Position numbers and translations under genes: made by a program
Shown: positions 1-7,475 of the stretch, one piece after another
How positions within the stretch are numbered: the first letter of the stretch is position 1
Layout of the letters: every line of letters begins with the position of its first letter
NCBI GenBank assembly: GCA_023249615.1
Contig: JAHFCG010000016.1
Location: forward strand, 1-33,435
Source: a candidate division FCPU426 bacterium
Lineage (GTDB): Bacteria; Oederibacteriota; Muellerivitia; Muellerivitales; Muellerivitaceae
Direction: 5' to 3'
Length of the DNA: 33,435 nt
Notes under the pieces: generated by a model
Database searches by the model: none
What the model saw: only the letters and a program-made list of their open reading frames with translations
What the model was told of the DNA's origin: nothing

Positions 1-200
1 GCCCTGCCCGAATAAACCATCCGGTCATTCATGATCATCTTAAAATCGGTCAAAACCTCGGATAACTGGAGAATGCTGTAGGGATTGTAAACCTCAAAGA
101 CAACCATGTACCGCGTCAGGCGGAGGAGGGTGGCGCGGAATTCAGTACCCTGGCTGTTCCGGCAAACGATGAAGGTATCTTTACCCGTCGAAATGGACAT
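1..200 (-). CDS. N-terminal part of an unidentified regulator-like protein (cut by window edge)
   Basis: An open frame starts with ATG at 200 (reverse strand) and runs off the left edge, giving 66 residues. The start MSISTGKDTFIVC is followed by a compact beta-rich stretch containing RATLLRLTRYMVVFEVYNPY and a conserved-looking LSEVL. The pattern resembles the small N-terminal PilZ/YcgR-like beta domain that precedes a methyltransferase or regulator domain in some environmental bacteria, but this is an impression from memory. A weak AAGGG lies just upstream of the start. The C-terminal part, which would settle the function, is outside the window. Confidence 0.55.
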   Translation of the reverse strand, partial: MSISTGKDTFIVCRNSQGTEFRATLLRLTRYMVVFEVYNPYSILQLSEVLTDFKMIMNDRMVYSGR

Positions 201-439
201 TGGACCCTTTAGACTTCAACCCTTGTCTTAACCTTAAAACAGTTTTGATTTTGGTTTTGAAAAAACGTTTTTTGAATTACCGGTTGCTAGGTTAAACCTT
301 TAAAAAAATTTATTCCATCAGGAATTAAAAACAAAAAAACAATTTACGGTATCCTTTAAAGTTATATTTGTATAAAAAATGACTGATTGATTAAAAAACC
401 TTTTAATATCAAAAAAAAATAGTTGTATTTATGGCCTGT
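201..439. other. AT-rich intergenic stretch
   Basis: This gap is much richer in A and T than its flanks, with runs of A and T and a small palindrome (AAAAACGTTTTT) near 260. It separates the cut-off gene on the left, which would be transcribed leftwards out of it, from the 3' end of the nuclease gene. I see no coding frame and no convincing terminator or promoter, though the left gene must have its promoter here. Confidence 0.5.
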
Positions 440-1471
440 TTAAAAAAGAGGCAATTGATCAGGCGAAATAACCGCCAAAGAGGACTTCCGGCGTTTTGGT
501 GGAGCGAATGGGGCTTCCCAGGAAGGAACCCCCGCAGCGGCGGGCTTGGCGGTTTCCGGGGCTGGGGAGCCGGAGACTGCCAAGGGCGCGGGCATCCTGG
601 ACCTGGTTTCCTCCCTGGACCCCTGGCCTGAAACCTCCCCTCCCTTCTTTTTCTTTTTTTCCACCGAGGCCTTGCCGTCAGGGCAAATTGATAAAAACTC
701 GCACCACCCGCAAAGGGCGCTGGTTTTGGTCGGGAAGGTTTTGGCCTTCTCGATGGTCTCGATCTTGGCGATGTATTTTTCCTTCAGCCAGCCGATTTCC
801 CGGGGATTGCGCTCGCTGACCACCTGGTCCTTCTCGAAAGCCACGAAATGCCAGATAAGTTTTATTTTTTCCTTGGGCCCGAATTTCGGGTTTTGGGTAA
901 GACCGATCTGGTAAAGGGCCAATTGGTCCTCGTTTTTTACGTCCTCCTGGCTCATTTTCCGGGAGCTGGTTTTATAGTCATGGATCCAAAGGGTGCCTTC
1001 GTCATCCCGGCCCAACCGGTCGATAAACCCCTGCATCTTGAATTCACCCTTGGCGTCCAGGTCAAAAGCCACCCTGGTCTCAATGCCCTCGGTTTTGTCC
1101 TGATCAAAGGGGTGGTATTGGTGGTAATAATTCTCAAGGAAAAGCTGGCCTTTTTGGAAGTAATCCTCGACGGTTTGGCTGGGATTGACGACCCGGAGGG
1201 TTTCAGAAAAATTCCTGGCTTTTTGTTTTTCCAGCGACTGTTTCCAGTGGGTTTCCCAGTGTTTCTTAAAGAAATCCATCAGTTCGTTAACCGTGGGAAT
1301 CCGCTGGGGAATCTGCTGGTAAAGATGTTCCATGGTCTCGTGGAAACGGGAGCCGAGGAAAAGCTCCACCCCTTCAGCTACGGGCGAGGGGCGCTTTTCG
1401 ATGTAGCGGAATTGAAACTGGGCGGGGCAGGTATAGTAGGTATTTACGCGTGAGTAGGAATAAATTGGCAT
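440..1471 (-). CDS. RecB-like PD-(D/E)XK nuclease with Fe-S cysteines
   Basis: Stand-alone nuclease of the PD-(D/E)XK superfamily (RecB/AddB/Cas4 type), expected to cut DNA ends during recombination or repair. In the 343-residue product the pieces appear in order: Cys15 in YYTCP, His44 in RFHETMEHL, Asp151 in GFIDRLG, Asp165 and Lys167 in HDYKTS, a QLALYQ motif near 183-188, then Cys254, Cys257 and Cys263. One early and three late cysteines is the AddB/Cas4 arrangement for a 4Fe-4S cluster. After a Lys/Ala/Pro-rich linker the protein ends in QLPLF, which looks like a sliding-clamp binding pentapeptide. I chose ATG 1471, preceded by GAGGG; a TTG four codons upstream is the alternative. No helicase partner is adjacent. 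Confidence 0.88.
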   Translation of the reverse strand: MPIYSYSRVNTYYTCPAQFQFRYIEKRPSPVAEGVELFLGSRFHETMEHLYQQIPQRIPTVNELMDFFKKHWETHWKQSLEKQKARNFSETLRVVNPSQTVEDYFQKGQLFLENYYHQYHPFDQDKTEGIETRVAFDLDAKGEFKMQGFIDRLGRDDEGTLWIHDYKTSSRKMSQEDVKNEDQLALYQIGLTQNPKFGPKEKIKLIWHFVAFEKDQVVSERNPREIGWLKEKYIAKIETIEKAKTFPTKTSALCGWCEFLSICPDGKASVEKKKKKGGEVSGQGSREETRSRMPAPLAVSGSPAPETAKPAAAGVPSWEAPFAPPKRRKSSLAVISPDQLPLF

Positions 1472-1696
1472 GCCGACCCTCAATTCTTATTTGGATAATA
1501 AAGAGGTCGGTATTGTGCCGATTTCTTTGGAATTTGTTTAAAAAATGTGAATCGGTACATGGGGTGATTATAACGGCGGTCATTTAAAAGGGGAAACTTT
1601 AAAGGGTTTCCAGCGCTTTTAACTTTTCTGAAACCTTTCCTCCCGAGAAACCGTCTTAAAACTGGGAACGTTTTTTCACGCGGCTAAAAGTTTGGG

Positions 1697-1722
1697 TTGA
1701 ACGTTTTTGCTTGGGGTATAAT
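1697..1722 (+). promoter_or_regulatory. Candidate promoter for lpoB
   Basis: A perfect TATAAT at 1717-1722 lies 31 bases before the lpoB start codon. The best -35-like element is TTGAAC at 1697-1702, but its 14-base spacer is short; a TTGGGT at 1692-1697 gives 19. The -10 is convincing and the -35 is not. Confidence 0.4.
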
Positions 1723-1753
1723 CCTTTAACATTTTTAATTTAAGGAGAAAGAA

Positions 1754-2368
1754 ATGATCTTGTCCACGAAGTCGAGGATGGTCGCTTTACTTGCTGTTTT
1801 ATCATTGGCCGGCTTTTGGGGCTGCGCTTCCCGAACCGTTTCCAGAATTGATCCCGGAACTCAGGTGGACCTCTCGGGCGACTGGAACGACACCGACGCC
1901 AAACTGGTATCCGAGGAAATGATCAATGATTGCCTGAAAGCCCCCTGGCTTCTTCGTTACTCCAAGAAGACCGGAAAAAGCCCCACCGTCATCGCGGGAT
2001 CCATCATCAATAAATCGATGGAACATATCGCCACGGACGTTTTCCTGATGGATATCGAGAGGGCCATGATCAATTCCGGCTCCGTCGAGGTCGTCGCCTC
2101 GAATGTCGAGCGGGGGGAAGTCCGGAATGAAAAGGCCGACCAGCAGGTGAACGCCTCCCCGGAGACCCTGAAGAAAATGGGAATGGAACAAGGCGCGGAC
2201 TATATGCTCATCGGCCAGATCAACCAGATCAACGACGCCGAGGAGGGCAAACAGCTCAAGTACTACCAGACGGACCTGACCTTGGTGAACATTGAGACCA
2301 ACGTGAAGACCTGGGTGGGCCAGAAAAAAATCAAGAAATACATCGGCCAGGGAAAGTTTCAGCCGTAA
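1754..2368 (+). CDS. lpoB: LpoB-family lipoprotein activator of penicillin-binding protein
   Basis: A 204-residue lipoprotein of the LpoB family, which in E. coli sits in the outer membrane, reaches through the peptidoglycan and activates the synthase PBP1b. The signal region is followed by FWGC with the candidate lipidated Cys at 24; the lipobox is unusual because Phe and Trp occupy the -3 and -2 positions. The mature part carries family-typical segments such as NDTDAKLVSEEM, a nucleotide-binding-like region with TDVFLMDIERAMINSG, and EQGADYMLIGQI. A strong ribosome site, AAGGAGAAAG, precedes the ATG. The next gene starts 12 bases later and encodes a COG3014-type lipoprotein; the two families commonly travel together, supporting an envelope role. 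Confidence 0.87.
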   Translation: MILSTKSRMVALLAVLSLAGFWGCASRTVSRIDPGTQVDLSGDWNDTDAKLVSEEMINDCLKAPWLLRYSKKTGKSPTVIAGSIINKSMEHIATDVFLMDIERAMINSGSVEVVASNVERGEVRNEKADQQVNASPETLKKMGMEQGADYMLIGQINQINDAEEGKQLKYYQTDLTLVNIETNVKTWVGQKKIKKYIGQGKFQP

Positions 2369-2380
2369 TCGACCAAATCA

Positions 2381-3838
2381 ATGAATCCTTATCGGGTGGG
2401 GAGGTCCCGCGATTACGTAGGGGCGAGGCATGCCTCGCCCCTACAACCTAAAATTCAAAATTCCAAACTCCCCTTAAAACACCTTGCCGTCATCGGCCTG
2501 GCGTTTTTGTTTTTGGAGGGCTGCGCCACTTTTTCCCAAAACATGGTTCCCGTCCGGGATTCCCTGATAGCAGGCGACATCCCCAAAGCCGTCGCCGACT
2601 TCAAAAAGATTTCCGCGGGAAAAGACGACCTTCTCCACATGCTCCAGCAGGGTTATTTGTCCCAACTTTCCGGCGATTGGCTCGACAGCAACAACGCCTT
2701 TGACGCCGCCGAAAAGCGCTATGAAGAACTTTACACGGTCAGCATCAGCAACGAGGTCTTTTCTCTCCTCACTTCCGACAACAGCAGACCCTACCGAAGC
2801 AACGAACAGGAAATGGCGCTTATTCCCTACTATAGAATTTTCAATTATCTTCAGTTGGGAAAAGCCGACGATGCCATGGTGGAAGCCCGCAAAGCCAATG
2901 ACAAGCACAAGGTGGACTTGACCCAAACCGAAAAAATGGGTGAAAGAGATATCCGTTTCAAAGCCTTCCTGAATTACTACACCGGCCTCCTTTTCGCCTC
3001 CCGGGGCGAAAACAACGACGCGATTGTTTCCCTGAGAACAGCCTTCAAACTTTACCGTTTGGGTAACACCAAATTTAGTTTGCCTGTCCCCCGGTGGCTT
3101 CCGGCGGATTACTACGACGCCGCCATCCAGGTCGGTTTGAAGGATGAGGTCCGGCGCCTTTCCGATCCCTATCCCGAAATCGCGGCCATGGCTTCCAAAA
3201 ATCACCACAACAACGTGATTTTATTTCTGGAATCCGGTTTCGTTCCCTACCGCGAAGGAATTGATATTTTTCTTCCCATTCTTAAGACGGATGACGATAA
3301 AGAGGCGGCAAAAACCTACTATAAGAAATACGGGGGGGATATTTACGCCTACCAAGCCAGACCCCCCAAGCTGGATCAATTCCTGAGAATTTCTTATCCC
3401 AAACTGACCATGTTTCCTTCAGCCGTGGCCTCCATGAAGGTGGTTCTCCCCAACGGCGAATCCCTTTCAACGGAACGGGGTCTCAACTTGGGGATTGAAA
3501 CGGACTTACAGTTTAAACAGGACTCGGGTGACATCCTTTTGAGGACCTTCATCAGGACCTTGGCGAAGCAGGGAACCCTGAAGTCCGCCCAGGACAGCAG
3601 TAAAGGATTGGGCGATCTGATGAACATTTTTAATGTGGCAACCGAGCAGGCAGATACACGCAGTTGGCTGTTGCTTCCGGAAAGAATCGACTTGGTGAAA
3701 GCTTCCGTGCCGGCGGGAACCGCGTCGTTGACGGTTAAATTTCTGGATGCCGATGGGAATGTGGTGGAGGAAAAGCAGGTGCCGGTAAATCCCCAGGCGC
3801 ATGGCCTTCAGTGGATAACCGTTCGCTGTTTTAAATGA
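2381..3838 (+). CDS. COG3014-type tetratricopeptide-like lipoprotein
   Basis: A 485-residue protein resembling the uncharacterised COG3014 family found next to lpoB in many Gram-negative bacteria. Helical repeat-like segments (roughly 60-300, for example GDIPKAVADFKKI and LQLGKADDAMVEARKA) resemble TPRs; a beta-rich C-terminal part follows. A hydrophobic stretch at 34-46 ends in LEGC, giving a lipobox Cys48. The long 33-residue n-region is odd: residues 12-22 are encoded by a REP palindrome, so the repeat appears to have been inserted between the start codon and the signal sequence. No ATG lies between 2381 and the signal, and no clear ribosome site precedes it, so translation may be coupled to lpoB. 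Function is unknown; an envelope-assembly role is inferred from context. Confidence 0.8.
   Translation: MNPYRVGRSRDYVGARHASPLQPKIQNSKLPLKHLAVIGLAFLFLEGCATFSQNMVPVRDSLIAGDIPKAVADFKKISAGKDDLLHMLQQGYLSQLSGDWLDSNNAFDAAEKRYEELYTVSISNEVFSLLTSDNSRPYRSNEQEMALIPYYRIFNYLQLGKADDAMVEARKANDKHKVDLTQTEKMGERDIRFKAFLNYYTGLLFASRGENNDAIVSLRTAFKLYRLGNTKFSLPVPRWLPADYYDAAIQVGLKDEVRRLSDPYPEIAAMASKNHHNNVILFLESGFVPYREGIDIFLPILKTDDDKEAAKTYYKKYGGDIYAYQARPPKLDQFLRISYPKLTMFPSAVASMKVVLPNGESLSTERGLNLGIETDLQFKQDSGDILLRTFIRTLAKQGTLKSAQDSSKGLGDLMNIFNVATEQADTRSWLLLPERIDLVKASVPAGTASLTVKFLDADGNVVEEKQVPVNPQAHGLQWITVRCFK
2417..2444. repeat. REP-like perfect palindrome (GTAGGGGC family), copy 1
   Basis: A perfect 28-bp palindrome with half-site GTAGGGGCGAGGCA. 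It lies inside the COG3014 reading frame and is translated as VGARHASPL. Related copies occur at 16786-16815, 16842-16869, 28712-28764 and 28848-28875. Confidence 0.9.
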
Positions 3839-3846
3839 AAGCCACC

Positions 3847-4263
3847 TCAGCGTTTAGGAAAAGGCCCTGGCGATGTATTAATTCCCAAAAAAATACCCAC
3901 AATAATCGCAATCAAAATTAAAAAAAGCATAATCCGAATAAATGATTTACTTGTCCGAAAGTTGTAATTTTTAAAAGAATAGTTATTTGCCTTCAATTTC
4001 AAAAACAAAAATAATAAGCCTATTAAGCAAAGACCGGTGAACATTTCCATTTGGAGAATGGAAAATATTTTTTCTTGTTTATCAGAAATATATACTGGAG
4101 GATGGCCGCCAAAAAGGATGGTTTCCAACGCAGTAGGATTTATTGAACCAACAGTTGTAAGATATATGATATATAAAAGGTATGGACCTAAAAAAAACAA
4201 AAGAATAATCCCTAAAATCTTTTCCTGTGACGAGGAAATTGGCTTTCGTTCTTGTGGGTTCAA
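3847..4263 (-). CDS. Small membrane protein of unknown function
   Basis: A 138-residue protein with three hydrophobic segments, at about 16-37, 74-88 and 108-127, and a polar, Lys/Asn-rich stretch (KLKANNYSFKNYNFRTSK) between the second and third. I do not recognise the family. It converges on the COG3014 gene with only 8 bases between the stop codons. The gene is clearly more AT-rich than its neighbours, suggesting relaxed constraint or arrival from elsewhere. No operon partner is evident, and the expected upstream region is only 21 bases from the 3' end of the next minus-strand gene, so it may be co-transcribed with that lipoprotein. Confidence 0.6.
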   Translation of the reverse strand: MNPQERKPISSSQEKILGIILLFFLGPYLLYIIYLTTVGSINPTALETILFGGHPPVYISDKQEKIFSILQMEMFTGLCLIGLLFLFLKLKANNYSFKNYNFRTSKSFIRIMLFLILIAIIVGIFLGINTSPGPFPKR

Positions 4264-4284
4264 AAAATTATTTCCATTCGATCT

Positions 4285-4755
4285 TTAATTTAATCTGTGA
4301 ATCAAATGACAGATTCCGTCGGCCAAGTAAAGCTCCAACCGCGCCTTGCGGTCGCTCCAGACGTAAACCTTCCCGTCCCAGCGCTGGTGGTAGGAAGGTT
4401 CCCATAATTTCTTCGCCCAAAAATCACGTAATTCCTGTTCCTTGGCCTCCGTCATGCTGGAGTGGTACCGCCATTCCACCTGCTCCAATTTCTTGGTCTT
4501 GGAATTGAAGAAGAGGTAAAAACTGGTGACTCCCTGGTCCCGGCTGACCCCGCGGTACACGATGTCCTTTTCACTGCTCACCGCCTGGTCCACCTGAAGG
4601 GCCTTGGAGGAATAGAGAAACCACTGTTGTTTGACGTCCTCCATCAAGGAACCGAGCTTTAAATCCTCCACCACCTGAAGTTTCGCCAAGCCCTTGTCGT
4701 TGAAGTTGCAGCCCGAAAGGGAAAGCAAGAGTAATAAAATGGTTGTCCAACGCAT
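4285..4755 (-). CDS. Small lipoprotein of unknown function
   Basis: A 156-residue product starting MRWTTILLLLLSLSGC, a textbook lipoprotein signal with lipobox LSGC and Cys16. The mature part is mixed alpha/beta with many Trp and Tyr residues (for example VEWRYHSSM, KKLWEPSYHQRW, KVYVWSDRKARLELY) and no known motif that I can name. The open frame extends 44 codons further upstream, but that part consists of translated repeat sequence, so ATG 4755 in front of the signal peptide is preferred; the ribosome site there is weak. It is probably envelope-anchored; the function is unknown. Confidence 0.7.
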   Translation of the reverse strand: MRWTTILLLLLSLSGCNFNDKGLAKLQVVEDLKLGSLMEDVKQQWFLYSSKALQVDQAVSSEKDIVYRGVSRDQGVTSFYLFFNSKTKKLEQVEWRYHSSMTEAKEQELRDFWAKKLWEPSYHQRWDGKVYVWSDRKARLELYLADGICHLIHRLN

Positions 4756-4773
4756 GGAATGTGCCTTGCCTAA

Positions 4774-4925
4774 TTTGTCATTGCGAGGAACCCCGAATTT
4801 TGGGGTGACGAAGCAATCGATAGGAAACCAAAAACTGCAGTTTTTGGAATATTTCTGATTGCCCCTCGCGCTGGCGGCCAACCACAAGTTGGCCAGCCGA
4901 GTGCCAAAGTTGAAGCAACTTTGGC
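4774..4925. repeat. Cluster of palindromes in a REP-like composite
   Basis: The stretch begins TTTGTCATTGCGAGG and continues to GTGACGAAGCAATC, a layout typical of REP-like elements. It holds successive inverted repeats: CCCCGAATTTTGGGG near 4790; the perfect 20-bp palindrome at 4828-4847 with half-site CCAAAAACTG; GGCCAAC/GTTGGCC at 4876-4894; and a 10-bp stem with loop AAG at 4903-4925 (GCCAAAGTTG). It lies between divergently read genes (lipoprotein left, peptidase right). Confidence 0.75.
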
Positions 4926-5015
4926 CAAAGACAGCTTAATCTGTAATAGACTTTTTTTCCAAGGTAGCTTTTGTTAAAGTTACGACCACTCCCGAACCAC
5001 AAAGGAAAACTTTCC

Positions 5016-6749
5016 ATGGCCCTCCTGAATCCCCAAACCTTACCCCATGAATTCCCCCGAAAATTTGTACCAGCCAAGATGGACCTGGGCGATTGGGCCT
5101 CGGTGGAACCCCTCTTTAATGAGCTTCAAAACCGGAAAATCACTTCAACCGCCGACCTTGAAAAATGGTTGAAAGACCTGGGGGAATTGGAGGATGTCCT
5201 GGATGAGGAAGGTTCCATCCGTTATGTCCGAATGACCTGCAAGACCGACGACCCCGAAATCGAGAAAAAATTCCTGGAATACCTGGAACATATTTCCGAG
5301 CCCAGCAAACCCAAATCCTTCGCCCTTTTGAAAAAATACTGGGATTGTCCCTTCCGGTCTTCCCTTTCAAAGGAAGATTACACGCTCTTTAACCGTTCCG
5401 TCGAAAACCAGTTGGCCCTCTACCGCGAGGAAAATATCCCCCTTGAAACCGAGCTGGAGAAACTTTCCCAGCAGTACCAAAAACTAAGCGGTTCCATGAC
5501 AGTTCACTATGACGGAAGGGAGCAAACCCTCCAACAAATGGGGCGTTACCTGGAGTCCACCGATCGGAAGGTTCGGGAGGAGGCCTGGAGCCTGACCGCT
5601 GAACGGCGCCTGAAGGAAAAAAACACCTTTGAGGATTTGTTCGACCAGATGTTAAAGCTCCGCGTCCAGATGGCCAAAAACGCGGGGTTCGACAATTACC
5701 GGGATTACATGTTCCGCCGAAAGGAACGCTTCGATTACGGCCCCAAGGATTGCGAAGCCTTCCATGAGAGCGCCGAAAAAACCATTCGACCGCTGGTCAT
5801 CAAGATCCAGCAAAAGCGCGCGAAAAAAATGGGGCTTTCCCGTTTAAAACCCTGGGATATGTCCGTTGACCCGGACGGCCTGCCGCCTTTAAAACCCTTT
5901 GAGAAGACGGAAAAGTTGGTCTCGGGTTGCGGGAACATCCTGGCCAAAGTGGACCCAAAATTTGGGGATATTTTCAAACAGATGAAAGAACTTGAACTCC
6001 TGGATCTGGAAAGCCGTGTGGGCAAAGCGCCGGGCGGCTACAACACCACCCTTTCGGAAACCCGGCTCCCCTTTATTTTCATGAACTCTGTCGGATTGGA
6101 CCACGATGTGCGGACCCTTTTGCATGAAAGCGGGCACGCCATGCACGGATTTATTTCCCGGACCATTCCCTTTTCTTCCTACCGTCACTCGCCTATGGAA
6201 TTTTGTGAGGTTGCCTCCATGAGCATGGAGTTGATGGCCCATCCCTTCATGGGGGAGTTTTACACCAACCCCAAGGAAGCGGCCAGATCCGCCATCCGCC
6301 ATCTGGAAGACATCATTGTTCTTTTGCCCTGGATTGCCACAGTGGACGCTTTCCAGCATTGGCTTTACACCCATCCCAACCATACCCGCGAGGAAAGGTC
6401 AGCCTGTTGGCTGGATCTCCGCAAACACCTGGGGGGCATTGAGGATTGGACGGGCCTTGAGGAAATCCAATCATCCCTTTGGCACCGCCAGCTTCATATC
6501 TTTGAGGTGCCTTTTTACTATATCGAGTATGGAATCGCCCAGTTGGGAGCCCTGCAGGTTTGGAAGAACTTCCGAAAGAACCAAAAAGAGGGTGTCCGGC
6601 TTTATAAACAAGGCCTTGCGGTGGGCGGGTCGCAAACCCTTCCGAAAATATTTGAATCCGCCGGTATTCACTTTGATTTTAGTTTGAAAATGATTGAGCC
6701 GCTGATGGCAGAAGTAGAATCAGAGTTGGGGCGGCTCGAATCCCTTTAG
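5016..6749 (+). CDS. M3 family zinc oligoendopeptidase (PepF-like)
   Basis: A 577-residue cytosolic metallopeptidase of family M3, which degrades short peptides in protein turnover. The zinc site is visible: HESGH at 370-374 (His370, Glu371, His374) and a third ligand Glu398 in FCEVASMSME. The N-terminal half is helical, as in PepF-type enzymes, and the length is normal for the family. There is no signal peptide. I chose ATG 5016, preceded by AAAGGA nine bases upstream; a TTG at 4971 in frame lies in repeat sequence. The last 81 bases (6669-6749) recur as a diverged copy at 7468-7548, beyond a toxin-antitoxin pair. Confidence 0.92.
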   Translation: MALLNPQTLPHEFPRKFVPAKMDLGDWASVEPLFNELQNRKITSTADLEKWLKDLGELEDVLDEEGSIRYVRMTCKTDDPEIEKKFLEYLEHISEPSKPKSFALLKKYWDCPFRSSLSKEDYTLFNRSVENQLALYREENIPLETELEKLSQQYQKLSGSMTVHYDGREQTLQQMGRYLESTDRKVREEAWSLTAERRLKEKNTFEDLFDQMLKLRVQMAKNAGFDNYRDYMFRRKERFDYGPKDCEAFHESAEKTIRPLVIKIQQKRAKKMGLSRLKPWDMSVDPDGLPPLKPFEKTEKLVSGCGNILAKVDPKFGDIFKQMKELELLDLESRVGKAPGGYNTTLSETRLPFIFMNSVGLDHDVRTLLHESGHAMHGFISRTIPFSSYRHSPMEFCEVASMSMELMAHPFMGEFYTNPKEAARSAIRHLEDIIVLLPWIATVDAFQHWLYTHPNHTREERSACWLDLRKHLGGIEDWTGLEEIQSSLWHRQLHIFEVPFYYIEYGIAQLGALQVWKNFRKNQKEGVRLYKQGLAVGGSQTLPKIFESAGIHFDFSLKMIEPLMAEVESELGRLESL

Positions 6750-6765
6750 TTCGTCTTAAACCTTC

Positions 6766-6819
6766 TTGATCCGCAACTACATTACAACTACAATATGGCT
6801 ACATTAGGACTACAGAGGT
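6766..6819 (+). promoter_or_regulatory. Promoter and phased operator of the first toxin-antitoxin pair
   Basis: A sigma-70-like promoter, TTGATC (6766-6771), 17-base spacer, TACAAT (6789-6794), stands in front of the antitoxin gene. Overlaid on it are four CTACA boxes at 6777, 6788, 6799 and 6810, each exactly 11 bases apart, so on one face of the helix. The last abuts the ribosome site AGAGGT (6814-6819). A repressor bound there would block both transcription and translation start; autorepression by the antitoxin is the usual mode for Phd-type modules. Confidence 0.6.
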
Positions 6820-6825
6820 ATTTCC

Positions 6826-7179
6826 ATGAAATTCGTGCCGTTGAGGGACATGCGCAACCACCCAAAAGCTGTCTTGAATCAATTGAAAAAAGAAAAAGAG
6901 ATCATCCTAACGTCGCATGGAAAGCCAGTCGCGTTGATGGCTGATTTGTCCGAGGAAACTTTTGAAGAAAACTTAACTCAGTATCGGCGGAATCATGAAA
7001 AATTACCCGGCCAGGCCGCTGAATCCGCGGCCTCTTATTTCACGGAGGATCCTGAAATTTTAAAGGCCTGGATTGTTGAATGTGAAAAACGGTACAAAGA
7101 TTTTTTGGATGGTAAAACCAAGGGTATCTCTGCTGATAAGGTCTTCGCGCAACTCCGAAAGCAACTCCGAAAAAAATGA
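6826..7179 (+). CDS. Phd/YefM-type antitoxin
   Basis: A 117-residue antitoxin. The N-terminus MKFVPLRDMRNHPKAVLNQL followed by KEKEIILTSHGKPVALMADL is the Phd/YefM DNA-binding fold. The extended, charged C-terminal part (about 45-117) would wrap the toxin. At 117 residues it is longer than many Phd proteins (about 70-90), the extra length lying in the toxin-binding half. Its stop overlaps the toxin start (ATGA at 7176-7179), which is typical of co-translated toxin-antitoxin genes. It is preceded by AGAGGT and the phased CTACA boxes, so autoregulation is likely. Confidence 0.85.
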   Translation: MKFVPLRDMRNHPKAVLNQLKKEKEIILTSHGKPVALMADLSEETFEENLTQYRRNHEKLPGQAAESAASYFTEDPEILKAWIVECEKRYKDFLDGKTKGISADKVFAQLRKQLRKK

Positions 7180-7475
7180 TTATTGTTCTCCCGGAAGCAA
7201 AAGTGGATATTTTTGTCTCTGCCAGATATTACCAATCCCAATTGCCTGGTTTGGAATCAAGATTTCTTGAAGCCGTTCAGGAAGGATTCCGGCGGATTTC
7301 GGCCCACCCTGAAGCCTGGACCCTGATCGACCCGCCTTCGTTGCGCCGCTGTCTTTTAAAATGGTTTCCCTATGGCATCTACTATCGTGTTGGCGAAAGG
7401 GGATGTGTCGTAATTGCGATAAGTCATTTATCCCGTGAACCAGATTATTGGAGGAAAAGGCGGCCTTCGCTTTGA
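7176..7475 (+). CDS. RelE/ParE-superfamily toxin
   Basis: A 99-residue toxin that would block gyrase (ParE-like) or cleave mRNA on the ribosome (RelE-like). The pattern is the ParE/RelE fold: MIIVLPEAKVDIFVSARYYQ, the helical GLESRFLEAVQEGFRRISAHPEAW, then LRRCLLKWFPYGIYYRV and VVIAISHLSREPDYWRKR. ParE is slightly favoured by the RFLEAVQEG...HP pattern; this is a judgement from family memory. The final codons and the stop (CTTTGA) coincide with the first bases of the duplicated peptidase tail, so the toxin gene takes its stop from the junction. Confidence 0.85.
   Translation: MIIVLPEAKVDIFVSARYYQSQLPGLESRFLEAVQEGFRRISAHPEAWTLIDPPSLRRCLLKWFPYGIYYRVGERGCVVIAISHLSREPDYWRKRRPSL

Noticed and set aside
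848-1453. 201-codon open frame on the plus strand
   Set aside because: It lies opposite the nuclease gene, whose motifs are intact; the translated product shows no family features.
2474-3208. 244-codon open frame on the minus strand
   Set aside because: It is antisense to the COG3014 lipoprotein gene and has a composition typical of a shadow frame.
4756-4887. 44-codon upstream extension of the small lipoprotein gene
   Set aside because: It translates REP-like repeat DNA, while ATG 4755 directly precedes a clean lipoprotein signal.
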